Part shown: in pieces, positions 1-8,436 of the stretch
Layout of the letters: the number at the start of each line of letters is the position of its first letter
Numbering within the stretch: position 1 is the first letter of the stretch
From: Sphingobium sp. OAS761
GTDB taxonomy: Bacteria > Pseudomonadota > Alphaproteobacteria > Sphingomonadales > Sphingomonadaceae
Direction of reading: 5' to 3'
Assembly (NCBI RefSeq): GCF_024168485.1
Contig: NZ_JALJVY010000004.1
Location: 248,001 to 312,000 of the forward strand
Length of the DNA stretch: 64,000 nt
The notes under the pieces: model-generated
Database searches by the model: none
What the model was told of the DNA's origin: nothing
What the model saw: only the letters and a program-made list of their open reading frames with translations
Program-made: the position numbers and the translations under genes

Positions 1-88
1 ATCGGCAACATCCGTTCAGTCAGGCGCCGCGACGGCACAGTTCAGCCCTGTTGCCGGCTTACACCCCATATGGGGAGAGCCAGTAGCC

Positions 89-1027
89 ATGAAAAGGAAC
101 CCGCCTTTGGAACCGCCGAAAAAATCAGGCCCTCCGCGTCGGCCTCGGCCGGGTGGTCCGAAGCGGCAAGGCACGTCGTCCAGCAGTGCTGTCGCCGGTG
201 AAAAGCGTCCGCTCCGGCCGGCGCGCAAGCCGCCCGGACCGGTTCGCCCCGCCAATCCTCATCCGGCGCGTGCCACGGCCAACGCCAAGGGGACCACGGA
301 ACCGCAGCGTATCGCCAAGCTGCTCGCGCGCGCAGGCGTGGCATCGCGACGCGAGATCGAACGCATGATCGCCGAAGGCCGCATCGCGCGCGACGGTGTC
401 GCCGTGGAAACACCCGCAACGTTGCTGACCTCGCTGCATGGCGTGACGGTCGATGGCGTCGCCGTCGCCGCACCGCCGCCAGCCCGGCTGTTCCTGTTCC
501 ACAAACCCACCGGATGCCTGACGACCGAGCGCGACCCGGCCGGCCGGCCAACGATCTACGACCGGTTGCCGGCCGGCCTGCCCCGCCTGATGCCGATCGG
601 TCGGCTGGACATGAACACCGAGGGCCTGTTGCTGCTGACGACCGACGGAGGGTTCAAGCGGCAGATGGAATTGCCCGCTACCGGTGTCCCGCGCACCTAT
701 CGCGCGCGTGCGTTCGGCGAAGTCAGCCAGCAGCAACTGGAGGATTTGTTCGACGGGCTGGAGATTGACGGGGTGCGATACGGCCAGATCGAGGCAAATC
801 TGGAACGACGCACAGGACGCAACCAATGGATCGAAATGACGCTGACCGAGGGCAAGAATCGGGAAGTTCGCCGGGTTCTGGAACATTTGGGTTTGCAGGT
901 GAACCGCCTGATCCGCACAGCCTACGGTCCGTTCGCCTTGGCCGACTTGGCAACCGGCGCGGTTGAAGAGGTGCGGCAGCATGATCTTATCCAGTTCCGC
1001 AAGAGCCTGAAGGGCGTTCAGGCATGA
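89..1027 (+). CDS. rluB: Pseudouridine synthase, RluB/RsuA family
   Basis: Converts a uridine in rRNA (by family, position 2605 of 23S rRNA) to pseudouridine. Of 312 residues, the first ~70 are a basic, proline-rich, low-complexity tail. An S4 RNA-binding domain follows at about 74-125 (RIAKLLARAGVASRREIERM). The catalytic domain contains GRLDMNTEG, whose Asp174 is the expected catalytic aspartate. The ATG at 89 has a GGGGAG-type ribosome site about 12 bases upstream. The stop overlaps the start of rsmD (ATGA), so the two rRNA-modification genes are probably translationally coupled. The basic tail is common in alphaproteobacterial members. The family is certain; the exact target position (RluB versus RluE/RsuA type) is inferred. 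Confidence 0.9.
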   Translation: MKRNPPLEPPKKSGPPRRPRPGGPKRQGTSSSSAVAGEKRPLRPARKPPGPVRPANPHPARATANAKGTTEPQRIAKLLARAGVASRREIERMIAEGRIARDGVAVETPATLLTSLHGVTVDGVAVAAPPPARLFLFHKPTGCLTTERDPAGRPTIYDRLPAGLPRLMPIGRLDMNTEGLLLLTTDGGFKRQMELPATGVPRTYRARAFGEVSQQQLEDLFDGLEIDGVRYGQIEANLERRTGRNQWIEMTLTEGKNREVRRVLEHLGLQVNRLIRTAYGPFALADLATGAVEEVRQHDLIQFRKSLKGVQA

Positions 1028-1563
1028 GAATCATTTCCGGCCGGTGGCGCGGACGCCCCCTCGTCGCGCCCAGGGGCGATGCGACCCGGCCTACAGCCGA
1101 CAGGACACGCGAAACATTATTCTCCATGCTGGTCAGTCGCATCGGATCGTTCGAGGGCCTGAAGGTCGGCGACTTCTTCGCAGGTTCCGGCGCATTGGGG
1201 TTCGAGGCGCTTTCGCGCGGGGCGGGCTCGTGCCTCTTCGTCGAGCAGGACCGTGACGCGCTGGATGCGATCCGGACAAATGGCGACAAGCTGGGTCTGC
1301 GGCCTGATGTGCGTCAGACGAGCGTGATGGCTTTGGGACCCGCAAGCGCACCCTTGGACCTTATGTTCATGGACCCTCCCTATGGCACCGGAGCCGGACA
1401 GGTTGCGCTCGACAAGCTGGCCCGGCTTGGATGGGTCGACGCGTCGAGCTGGATCAGCATCGAAACTGATCGGCGGGAGGATGTTGCCGTGAAAGGTTTT
1501 GCGATCGATGCGATACGCGATGTCGGAAAAGCTCGCATCACCTTGCTCCGCTTGGAATTTTGA
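1024..1563 (+). CDS. rsmD: 16S rRNA (guanine(966)-N(2))-methyltransferase RsmD
   Basis: Methylates G966 of 16S rRNA with SAM as donor. The 179-residue protein opens with MRIISGRWRGRPL, typical of RsmD. It carries the SAM-binding motif FFAGSGALGFEALSRGA at 51-67 and the catalytic DPPY motif at 117-120, the N6/N2-amino methyltransferase signature. Length matches the family. Its ATG overlaps the rluB stop by four bases, implying coupled synthesis. A strong bidirectional hairpin terminator follows the gene. Confidence 0.93.
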   Translation: MRIISGRWRGRPLVAPRGDATRPTADRTRETLFSMLVSRIGSFEGLKVGDFFAGSGALGFEALSRGAGSCLFVEQDRDALDAIRTNGDKLGLRPDVRQTSVMALGPASAPLDLMFMDPPYGTGAGQVALDKLARLGWVDASSWISIETDRREDVAVKGFAIDAIRDVGKARITLLRLEF

Positions 1564-1581
1564 TCAGGCACCCTAGCACGA

Positions 1582-1617
1582 AAAAGCGCGCACGACCCAT
1601 GGGACATGCGCGCTTTT
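1582..1617. terminator. Bidirectional intrinsic terminator between rsmD and the small secreted gene
   Basis: AAAAGCGCGCA and TGCGCGCTTTT form a perfect 11-bp stem around a loop that has its own CCC/GGG pairing. A-rich and T-rich ends on both sides let it end transcription from rsmD (+) and from the convergent minus-strand gene. Confidence 0.8.
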
Positions 1618-1632
1618 CCGCTCATGCTCTGA

Positions 1633-1984
1633 TCAGGCGGGTGCCCGCTTGCCGCGTGCCTCACCCGGGTTGATACAACTGTCCTGCACGGTTTTGGAAC
1701 AGAGCGGGTAATCCTTCGCTTCGGTGGGAGGGGGCGTCATATTCCCGCCGACTTGAACAGGATTTTCCGAAGTTCCCACAGGAGCAGCAGGATCCTGCGG
1801 CACGCCCGAAGGTACCGGCATCATTCCCGGATCAGCCGGAACGGCACCCGTGGGCTGCGCAGCATTCGGGTCGGCCGTCTGACCGGCGGGGGGGGTGTGC
1901 GGACGGCATGTCTTGCGCCACCGCGCCACCACCGAATGCCATCATACCTGCCATGGCGATACCAGCGATCACGAACCTTTTCAT
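1633..1984 (-). pseudogene. Small secreted Pro-rich protein, split by a +1 frameshift in a C8 run
   Basis: From the ATG at 1982-1984 one frame encodes a clear Sec signal peptide (MKRFVIAGIAMAGMMAFGGG, then AVAQ) and ends out of frame. The adjacent frame encodes a Pro/Ala-rich region and a conserved-looking C-terminus with two cysteines (YPLCSKTVQDSCINPGEA). The frames meet at a run of eight G on the + strand (1888-1895). Removing one base gives a continuous protein of about 116 residues: signal peptide, Pro-rich linker, two-Cys tail. I recall similar small sphingomonad proteins ending in CSxTVxDSCINP, function unknown. The shift may be a sequencing error, a recent mutation or phase variation. 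Confidence 0.7.
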
Positions 1985-2118
1985 CGGGAACATCCTTTCC
2001 GAATTTCTTACCCCGTGAAGCCCGCTCGGCGCGTACCAAACCGCCAGTATGACACGCGCGTTCCGCGCCAAGGCGACCAGAGGTGCCCTCCTAGCGACAA
2101 ATGGCCAAATGGGCGCGT

Positions 2119-2517
2119 TCAGGGCATGTTCGGATAGCGATCGAATTTCGGCAGGCCATGCGCTGATCCCATCCATGGTGCGGCCTCCGCCATCTGGACG
2201 TGAGCCTGAGGCGGCAAGGCGTTCGCATCGTCCAGCGTCGCGGTCTGGATGTCGATGGCCCCGGGGAAGATAACCGGATTGGTGTAAAACAGGCCGGTGC
2301 CGCAAGTCCCGCAAAAATGACGCGTCGCATTTTCCGATGACCCATATTGCATCGGAGTGCCATGGATCGTCACCCGTTCCTGTGGGAACAAGGCCCAACC
2401 CACCATCGGCGCGCCTGAGCTTGCCCGACAGTCGGCGCAGTGGCAGATTGCACTATAAGCCGGTTCCCCTTCCGCTTCATACCGGATCGCGCCGCACTGG
2501 CATTTTCCCGTCAGCAT
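2119..2517 (-). CDS. GFA family protein (glutathione-dependent formaldehyde-activating enzyme/CENP-V fold)
   Basis: A 132-residue zinc-binding protein of the Gfa-like superfamily. The first zinc site comes from CQCGAIRY near the N-terminus, the central site from CHCADCR, and CGTCGTGLFY supplies the last pair. The start at 2517 (MLTGKCQCG) is preferred over the longer ATG at 2538 because GAGAGG sits eight bases before it. The gene stands alone on the minus strand. Most members have no demonstrated formaldehyde activity, so only the fold is assigned. Confidence 0.85.
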   Translation of the reverse strand: MLTGKCQCGAIRYEAEGEPAYSAICHCADCRASSGAPMVGWALFPQERVTIHGTPMQYGSSENATRHFCGTCGTGLFYTNPVIFPGAIDIQTATLDDANALPPQAHVQMAEAAPWMGSAHGLPKFDRYPNMP

Positions 2518-2620
2518 CGTTTTACCTCTCGCTTGCATGATTCGCTATTTGTTCTCATAGTTGCGCATCCGCCGCAAGCGCCCTGCCCTTGCTCCGACCA
2601 CGTCCCAAGCCTAGTTACCG

Positions 2621-4900
2621 ATGATGACATTCCCTTCCCCGTCTGCCGAAAACGCGCCCTATCTCGACGGCCTCAACGAGCCGCAACGCGACGCCGTCTT
2701 GACGACCGACGGCCCCGTGCTGGTGCTGGCGGGCGCGGGCACCGGCAAGACCGCGGCACTCACGGCCCGGCTCGCCCATCTGATCGCGACCAGGCGGGCG
2801 TGGCCATCGGAAATCCTGGCCGTCACCTTTACCAACAAAGCCGCGCGGGAAATGCGCGAGCGGGTCGGACGGATGATAGGCCCTGCCGTCGAGGGCATGC
2901 CGTGGCTCGGCACATTTCATGCTATCGCGGCCCGGATGCTGCGTCGGCATGCCGAACTGGTCGGCCTGCAATCCAACTTCACCATTCTCGACACGGACGA
3001 CCAGCTCCGCCTGCTCAAGCAACTGGTGCAGGCGGAGGGGGTCGACGAGAAGCGCTGGCCAGCGCGGCAACTGGCCGGGCTGATCGATCAGTGGAAGAAC
3101 AAGGGACTGACCCCGTCAGATATCGGCGCGGGTGAAAGCGAAGGTTACGCCCATGGAAAGGGGCAAAAGCTCTACGCCGCCTACCAGGACCGCCTACGCG
3201 CCGTGAACGCGTGCGATTTCGGCGACTTGCTGCTGCATGTTCTCACGATCCTGAAAACGCATCGCGATGTGCTGGAGATGTACCAGCAGCGGTTCAAATA
3301 TGTGATGGTCGACGAATATCAGGACACCAACAGCAGTCAGTATCTGTGGCTGCGGCTGCTGGCCCAGGCGCGCCGGAACATTTGTTGCGTCGGCGACGAT
3401 GACCAGTCCATCTACAGCTGGCGGGGTGCCGAGGTAGCCAATATCCTGCGCTTCGAGAAGGACTTTCCCGGCGCGAAGATCATTCGGCTGGAACAGAATT
3501 ATCGCTCCACGCCCCATATATTGGGCGCAGCGTCGGGCGTCATAGCGGAAAATGGCAACCGGCTGGGCAAGACCCTTTGGACCGACATCGACGTGGGCGA
3601 CAAGGTGCGCGTGCTGGGCGTGTGGGACGGGCCGGAAGAGGCGCGCCGGGTCGGCGAGGAGATGGAAGCCATCGAGCGTGGTGGCGGATCGCTGGACGAG
3701 GTGGCAATCCTGGTACGGGCGCAGCACCAAACCCGCGAGTTCGAAGATCGATTCATCCAGATCGGCCTGCCCTATCGCATCGTCGGTGGATTCCGTTTCT
3801 ACGAACGCGCGGAAATCCGCGACGCGCTCGCCTATCTGCGGCTGGTCAACCAGCCCGCGGACGACCTGGCGTTCGAACGGATCGTCAACGTGCCCAAGCG
3901 GGGCCTGGGCGACAAGGCTGTCGAAAAGCTGCACAGGCTGGCGCGTGCGGAAAATATTCCCCTGGCGCTGGCTGCAGCGCGCATTCTTGATACAGATGAA
4001 CTGACGCCGCAGGCGCGCCGGTCGCTCGGCGCCTTCATCGGAGATCTGGCGCGCTGGCGCGACCGGGCGTCGACCCTCCCCCACGCGGAACTGGCGCGGC
4101 AGATCCTCGACGAAAGCGGTTATACGGCGATGCTACAAGCCGAACGCAGCACCGAAAGTGCCGGGAGATTGGAAAATCTCTCCGAACTCGCGCGCGCGAT
4201 GGAGGAATATGAGACGCTCGGCGCCTTCCTCGAACATGTCTCCCTCGTCATGGACAATGACGCGCAGCAAGACGAGCGGAAGGTTACGATCATGACCATT
4301 CATGCCGCCAAGGGGCTGGAATTCGACAGCGTGTTCCTGGCCGGATGGGAGGAAGGGATTTTTCCCTCGCAACGCGCGCTGGACGAAGGCGGCCTGAACA
4401 GCCTGGAGGAGGAACGGCGCCTTGCCTATGTCGCCATCACCCGCGCCCGCCGTCGCTGCACCATCATCCATGCCGCCAACCGCCGGATCTACGGCCAATG
4501 GACCAGTTCCATACCTTCCCGGTTTGTCGGCGAGCTGCCGCCCGAGCATGTGGAGCAGGAAAGCAGCATGAGCGGCGGCGCGTCGCTGTGGCGCGCAAAC
4601 TGGTCCGAGCGCGACGATCCTTTCGCCAATGTTGCGCGCGGCACCGGACGCGGTCCGGGCTGGCAACGGGCGCAATCGTCGGGCCAGTTCAGCCGCGAGC
4701 CGGTGCGGATCGTCGAGGCGCGTGCGTCGGCCATCTCGCTGGGTAACAAGGGGCGCAGCGACATGTCGGTGGGCTTGCGCGTCTTTCATCAGAAATTCGG
4801 CTACGGCACCGTCGCGGAGATTGAGGGCAACAAGCTGGAGATCGATTTCGAGACCGCCGGGCGAAAGCGGGTGATGGACAGTTTCGTGAGCCTCGCATGA
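2621..4900 (+). CDS. uvrD: ATP-dependent DNA helicase UvrD/PcrA (SF1A)
   Basis: A 3'-5' DNA helicase for nucleotide excision and mismatch repair. The 759-residue protein has Walker A GAGTGKT at 38-44, Walker B VDEYQDTN near 230, motif III GDDDQSIYSWRGA, motif IV QNYRST and motif VI VAITRARRR. The end, from about residue 710, is a Tudor-like domain with KFGYGTVAEIEGNKLEIDF, as in PcrA/UvrD, where it contacts RNA polymerase. Two ATGs lie in tandem at 2621 and 2624. The stop overlaps the next gene (ATGA). No LexA-type box is seen upstream. Confidence 0.95.
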   Translation: MMTFPSPSAENAPYLDGLNEPQRDAVLTTDGPVLVLAGAGTGKTAALTARLAHLIATRRAWPSEILAVTFTNKAAREMRERVGRMIGPAVEGMPWLGTFHAIAARMLRRHAELVGLQSNFTILDTDDQLRLLKQLVQAEGVDEKRWPARQLAGLIDQWKNKGLTPSDIGAGESEGYAHGKGQKLYAAYQDRLRAVNACDFGDLLLHVLTILKTHRDVLEMYQQRFKYVMVDEYQDTNSSQYLWLRLLAQARRNICCVGDDDQSIYSWRGAEVANILRFEKDFPGAKIIRLEQNYRSTPHILGAASGVIAENGNRLGKTLWTDIDVGDKVRVLGVWDGPEEARRVGEEMEAIERGGGSLDEVAILVRAQHQTREFEDRFIQIGLPYRIVGGFRFYERAEIRDALAYLRLVNQPADDLAFERIVNVPKRGLGDKAVEKLHRLARAENIPLALAAARILDTDELTPQARRSLGAFIGDLARWRDRASTLPHAELARQILDESGYTAMLQAERSTESAGRLENLSELARAMEEYETLGAFLEHVSLVMDNDAQQDERKVTIMTIHAAKGLEFDSVFLAGWEEGIFPSQRALDEGGLNSLEEERRLAYVAITRARRRCTIIHAANRRIYGQWTSSIPSRFVGELPPEHVEQESSMSGGASLWRANWSERDDPFANVARGTGRGPGWQRAQSSGQFSREPVRIVEARASAISLGNKGRSDMSVGLRVFHQKFGYGTVAEIEGNKLEIDFETAGRKRVMDSFVSLA

Positions 4901-5199
4901 TGCTGCTGATCATCGGAACTATCCGTCTGCCGGCCGATATGATGGACCGGGCGCGACCTGCGATGCAGCGCATGGCGGATGCGAGCCGCGCCGAGGATGG
5001 CTGCGTCGATTATGCCTATGCCGAGGATGTGTTCGACCGCGGGCTGGTTCATGTGAAGGAGTTGTGGGTCGATCAGGCTGCGCTCGACCTACATTTCGCC
5101 TCACCGCACATCGCGCAATGGCGCGCAACATGGCCGGATCTTCAAATCGGTGATCGCGAACTGCGGGCCTATGAGGTTGCAGAACCCCGGCCGGTTTGA
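4897..5199 (+). CDS. Antibiotic biosynthesis monooxygenase (ABM) domain protein, YgiN-like
   Basis: A 100-residue single-domain protein of the ferredoxin-like ABM superfamily. The pattern is a beta-strand start (LLIIGTIRL), then a helix (MQRMADASRAEDGCVDYAYA) and a strand with a conserved ELW (VKELWVDQAALDLHFASPH). The EGCxxY-like and LDxHxxSPH elements match putative quinol monooxygenases of the YgiN type. Its ATG overlaps the uvrD stop, so it is probably made from the same message. Members may act on quinones or be catalytically silent; the substrate cannot be told from sequence. Confidence 0.85.
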   Translation: MMLLIIGTIRLPADMMDRARPAMQRMADASRAEDGCVDYAYAEDVFDRGLVHVKELWVDQAALDLHFASPHIAQWRATWPDLQIGDRELRAYEVAEPRPV

Positions 5200-5250
5200 A
5201 AGGGCGCTTTTCCCGGCAACAGACGTTCAGGCATTGCGATGTCGACAGGG

Positions 5251-5326
5251 TGGTGGAGCCTAGCGGGATCGAACCGCTGACCTCCTGCATGCCATGCAGG
5301 CGCTCTCCCAGCTGAGCTAAGGCCCC
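5251..5326 (-). tRNA. tRNA-Ala (anticodon GGC), copy 2
   Basis: A complete 76-nt cloverleaf including encoded CCA. The acceptor GGGGCCT pairs with AGGCTCC with one G-U. The anticodon stem CCTGC/GCAGG encloses loop ATGGCAT, giving anticodon GGC. The T arm contains GGTTCGATCC. It is identical to the copy at 5396-5471. Confidence 0.97.
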
Positions 5327-5360
5327 ATCTGCGCGGCGAGCGCCCGGGTCGGTTTGCCGT

Positions 5361-5383
5361 CGAACATCCCCGGGGGATGTTCG
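5361..5383. repeat. Perfect 23-base palindrome between two tRNA-Ala genes
   Basis: CGAACATCCCC and GGGGATGTTCG are exact reverse complements around one central G. In RNA it would form a 10-bp stem with a three-base loop. No T-run follows in the tRNA direction, so it is a weak candidate for a classical terminator. It could mark processing of a tandem tRNA transcript. Confidence 0.7.
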
Positions 5384-5395
5384 TGTCAGCAAAAC

Positions 5396-5471
5396 TGGTG
5401 GAGCCTAGCGGGATCGAACCGCTGACCTCCTGCATGCCATGCAGGCGCTCTCCCAGCTGAGCTAAGGCCCC
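5396..5471 (-). tRNA. tRNA-Ala (anticodon GGC), copy 1
   Basis: Same 76-nt sequence as the copy at 5251-5326, including CCA, anticodon GGC in a seven-base loop and a regular T arm. It is the promoter-proximal copy on the minus strand, 69 bases before the second. An identical tandem pair suggests recent duplication or gene conversion. Confidence 0.97.
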
Positions 5472-5562
5472 GTCACCATGTTCGAAGCGCCGTTTGGGTC
5501 CGGCGCCCCGGAGGCCGCTGCCATTAGGAGGCGGAACCTCCCTTGGCAAGCGGAATTTTCAA

Positions 5563-5898
5563 TCAGTTGTCGTCGTCATTATCGTCCTTGCCGGCGTCGA
5601 CGCCCAGATCGTCGTCGCCGCCCAGATCGACGTCATTATCCGGCGAATCGCCGTCGTCATCGACGTCGATGTCCAGATCCAGATCGTCGTCGGCCGTCTC
5701 CAATTCGCCGTCGGCGGTTTCGACAACCTTCTTGGGCGCTTCCTCATAAGGCAGCGGCTGCTTGGACTTCAACACCGGTTCCGGTTCCCAGGCGGTGCCG
5801 CAGTTGATGCATGTCACCGGATCTTCCTTGCCCAGATCATAGAAGCGAGTCGCGCATTTCGGGCAGGTCCGCTTCGTGCCCCATTCAGCCTTCACCAT
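5563..5898 (-). CDS. TIGR02300 family (FYDLN acid) protein
   Basis: A 111-residue protein with an N-terminal zinc ribbon: CPKCATRFYDL at about 13-23 and CINCGTAW at about 30-37. The FYDL motif names the family. After a short linker the C-terminal half is almost entirely acidic (runs of D with L, G and N). Function is unknown. The zinc ribbon plus acidic tail suggests a nucleic-acid or polymerase-associated role, which is inference. It is divergent from aroA, as is usual in alphaproteobacteria. Confidence 0.88.
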   Translation of the reverse strand: MVKAEWGTKRTCPKCATRFYDLGKEDPVTCINCGTAWEPEPVLKSKQPLPYEEAPKKVVETADGELETADDDLDLDIDVDDDGDSPDNDVDLGGDDDLGVDAGKDDNDDDN

Positions 5899-6046
5899 GT
5901 CCGGCCTGTTCCTTCTTCGATGCCATCAAACAGAAATCACGCGGCGCGACGGTCGTCGCCCGCGAAACGTGGCGCGCCTTGCCATAGCGGGATCGCGCTG
6001 TCAAAAGCCCCACGCATTTTTTCGGTTCCATGATAGCGGATACCTC

Positions 6047-7387
6047 GTGACCCAGCCAAGCGCCCAACCCATCCCGATGACCTTCGCGGCGGCCCGCCCC
6101 CTCTCGGGCAGCGTCGGCGTTCCAGGCGACAAAAGCATTTCGCATCGCTCGCTGATGCTCTCCGCGCTGGCGGTGGGAACGAGCCGGGTCGAGGGACTGC
6201 TGGAGGGGGAGGATGTACTGGCCACCGCAGCGGCCATGCGGTCTATGGGCGCGCGGATCGAGCGCGATGCCGAAGGCGTCTGGCATGTAGACGGCGTGGG
6301 CGTCGGCAGCCTGCTCCAGCCCGAAACGGCGCTGGACATGGGTAATAGCGGCACGTCCACCCGACTGCTCATGGGCCTGCTGGCAAGCCATGACCTGACG
6401 GCAACGTTCACAGGCGACGCGTCGCTGAGCAAACGGCCGATGGCGCGCGTTACCGAACCCCTGTCACGCATGGGTGCGACCTTTACGTCAAGCCCGGGCG
6501 ACCGCTTGCCGCTGACGATGCGAGGCGCTTCCCCGGCCATTCCGCTGGAGTATCGGCTGCCGGTGGCATCGGCTCAGGTCAAGTCGGCGATCTTGCTCGC
6601 GGGGCTCAACACGCCGGGCATCACCCGTGTGGTCGAACCGGTCCCCACCCGCGACCATAGTGAGCGGATGCTGCGCGGTTTCGGCGCAGAACTGGATGTG
6701 GAGGTGGAAGCCAACGGCACCCGCATCATCACGCTTGTCGGCGAGGCTGAGCTGAAGCCGCAGAATATCGTGGTGCCGGGCGACCCATCCTCCGCCGCCT
6801 TTCCAATGGTCGCGGCGCTGCTGGTCCCGGGCTCGCAGGTCACGATCGGCAATATCGGCCTCAATGCCACGCGCGCGGGCCTTGTCGACCTTCTTCGCGA
6901 GATGGGCGGATCGGTAGAAATCGCCAATCCGCGCGAAGTGGGGGGGGAGCCGGTCGGCGATCTGGTCGTCACCGCATCCGTGCTGAAGGGCGTCGAGCCC
7001 GACCCGGCACGCGCCCCGAGCATGATCGACGAATATCCGGTCGCCTTCGTCGCCGCCGCGCTGGCCCAAGGCCGCAGTATTTTTCGCGGTCTGGAGGAAT
7101 TGCGAGTCAAGGAATCGGATCGCATCGCCACCATGGCCGAAGGGCTGCGCGCCATCGGCGTGGCGGTCGAGGAACTGGAAGACGGCATCATCATCGAAGG
7201 CAGCGGCGGTGCGCCCCTGATGGGAGGCGGCCCGATTTCCACCCGCCTGGACCATCGGATCGCCATGAGCTTCGCGGTGGCCGGGCTGGCGTCCAAAAAC
7301 GGCGTCACGATCGACGACATGCGGCCGGTAGCCACGAGCTTCCCTGGCTTCACGGCGCTGTTGCGGAATCTGGGCGCGATCGAATGA
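6047..7387 (+). CDS. aroA: 3-phosphoshikimate 1-carboxyvinyltransferase (EPSP synthase), class II type
   Basis: Catalyses the sixth step of the shikimate pathway, joining shikimate-3-phosphate and PEP. Motifs seen are GDKSISHRS (PEP and S3P binding), GNSGTSTRLL, TGDASLSKRPM, RDHSERMLRGFG, GDPSSAAFP, NATRAGL and ELRVKESDR. The RDHSE and NATR elements and the overall resemblance place it with class II (CP4-like) enzymes. The GTG at 6047 gives 446 residues; the in-frame ATG at 6077 (MTFAAARP) is an alternative with no better ribosome site. The stop overlaps the next ATG. The window has no other aromatic pathway gene. Confidence 0.95.
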   Translation: MTQPSAQPIPMTFAAARPLSGSVGVPGDKSISHRSLMLSALAVGTSRVEGLLEGEDVLATAAAMRSMGARIERDAEGVWHVDGVGVGSLLQPETALDMGNSGTSTRLLMGLLASHDLTATFTGDASLSKRPMARVTEPLSRMGATFTSSPGDRLPLTMRGASPAIPLEYRLPVASAQVKSAILLAGLNTPGITRVVEPVPTRDHSERMLRGFGAELDVEVEANGTRIITLVGEAELKPQNIVVPGDPSSAAFPMVAALLVPGSQVTIGNIGLNATRAGLVDLLREMGGSVEIANPREVGGEPVGDLVVTASVLKGVEPDPARAPSMIDEYPVAFVAAALAQGRSIFRGLEELRVKESDRIATMAEGLRAIGVAVEELEDGIIIEGSGGAPLMGGGPISTRLDHRIAMSFAVAGLASKNGVTIDDMRPVATSFPGFTALLRNLGAIE

Positions 7388-7635
7388 CCTTGGACTGGGC
7401 CGACCTTGTGGGTCTGACAGGCAGCACACTGGTCGTGACAGCCTTCGCCTATAGCAACATGGCCAACCGCATCAATTTCGTCCTGTTCAACGCCATGAAC
7501 CTGCTGGGTGCCATATTCCTGGCCGTGTCGCTGACGGTCCATTTCAACCTGTCATCGATGGCACTGGAAGCGGTCTGGGGAGCGGTTGCGTTGTTCGGCC
7601 TGGGCAAGGCGCTTTGGAAGAAGGACAAGATATGA
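7384..7635 (+). CDS. Small membrane protein, CBU_0592-like
   Basis: An 83-residue protein with about three hydrophobic segments: LVGLTGSTLVVTAFAY, INFVLFNAMNLLGAIFLAVS and ALEAVWGAVALFGLGKAL, ending in a basic WKKDKI tail. The pattern resembles the CBU_0592 family of small inner-membrane proteins, function unknown. It overlaps aroA by four bases and cmk by four, so it is locked into an aroA-cmk operon. Family assignment is tentative. Confidence 0.75.
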   Translation: MTLDWADLVGLTGSTLVVTAFAYSNMANRINFVLFNAMNLLGAIFLAVSLTVHFNLSSMALEAVWGAVALFGLGKALWKKDKI

Positions 7636-8261
7636 TCATCGCCGTCGACGGCCCCGCCGCATCTGGCAAGGGCACCATCGCCAAGGCATTGGGGCGACAC
7701 TATGGCCTGCCGGTACTGGACACAGGGTTGTTGTATCGCGCGGTCGGCCTGTCGGTCCTGAAGCAGGGCGGCGACCCGGACCATGAAGCCGAGGCAGTGG
7801 CGGCCTGTTCCTTCGACGACGCCATCCTGGTCGATCCCGCATTGCGGAATGAGGCCGTCGGAGGCCTGGCGTCGCGGGTATCGGTGCACCAGAAGGTGCG
7901 CGACGCATTGGTACAGCGGCAGCGGGATTTCGCGACGCAGCCGGGCGGTGCCATCCTGGATGGCCGTGACATCGGCACGGTGATCGCGCCCGACGCGGAT
8001 GCAAAGATATTCGTCACCGCCAGCGTCCATGTCCGCGCGGAGCGGCGCTACAACGACGCGATCGCCCATGGCGGCCGTCCCGACATGGATTCGCTGGTCG
8101 CCGACATCCAGGCTCGCGATACGCGTGACATGAGCCGCGATCACGCACCGCTCAAGGTGGCGTATGGTGCGGACTTGCTAGATACCAGCGATCTGACTAT
8201 AGAAGCGGCCGTCCAGCGGGCAATCGCGCTTGTGGACGCCCAGCTTGAAGGTCGTTCCTGA
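7632..8261 (+). CDS. cmk: Cytidylate kinase
   Basis: Phosphorylates CMP and dCMP to the diphosphates. The 209-residue protein begins MIIAVDGPAASGKGTIAKAL, a perfect P-loop for the family. It continues with LDTGLLYRAVG (nucleotide-binding) and DGRDIGTVIAPDADAKIFV, both diagnostic. The ATG at 7632 follows AAGGA by about six bases; a TTG at 7614 would add six residues without support. It overlaps the preceding small membrane gene and is followed by a probable terminator before rpsA. Confidence 0.95.
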   Translation: MIIAVDGPAASGKGTIAKALGRHYGLPVLDTGLLYRAVGLSVLKQGGDPDHEAEAVAACSFDDAILVDPALRNEAVGGLASRVSVHQKVRDALVQRQRDFATQPGGAILDGRDIGTVIAPDADAKIFVTASVHVRAERRYNDAIAHGGRPDMDSLVADIQARDTRDMSRDHAPLKVAYGADLLDTSDLTIEAAVQRAIALVDAQLEGRS

Positions 8262-8276
8262 GGGATGGCCCGATAA

Positions 8277-8304
8277 GGCGCGCGGATATTCCGGGCGCCC
8301 TTTT
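8277..8304 (+). terminator. Probable intrinsic terminator after cmk
   Basis: GGCGC/GCGCC with an inner CGG/CCG pairing and loop ATATT is followed by CTTTT. One G-G mismatch lies in the stem. It would separate the aroA-cmk transcript from rpsA. Confidence 0.5.
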
Positions 8305-8436
8305 CGCTTATCTGGCCTGCGCGTTCTCAAACCGTAACCCATTGGATACGCAGATGGCATTCGGCCCCCTGCGTAGTTTGGCCAAAGACCATCGGATACA
8401 ACCGATTGGCCAGCAATGATGAGTGAAGGACTGACC

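Noticed and set aside
2551..2569. SOS-box-like sequence before uvrD
   Set aside because: GTTCTCATAGTTGCG does not have the second GTTC at the N7 spacing, so it is not a LexA site.
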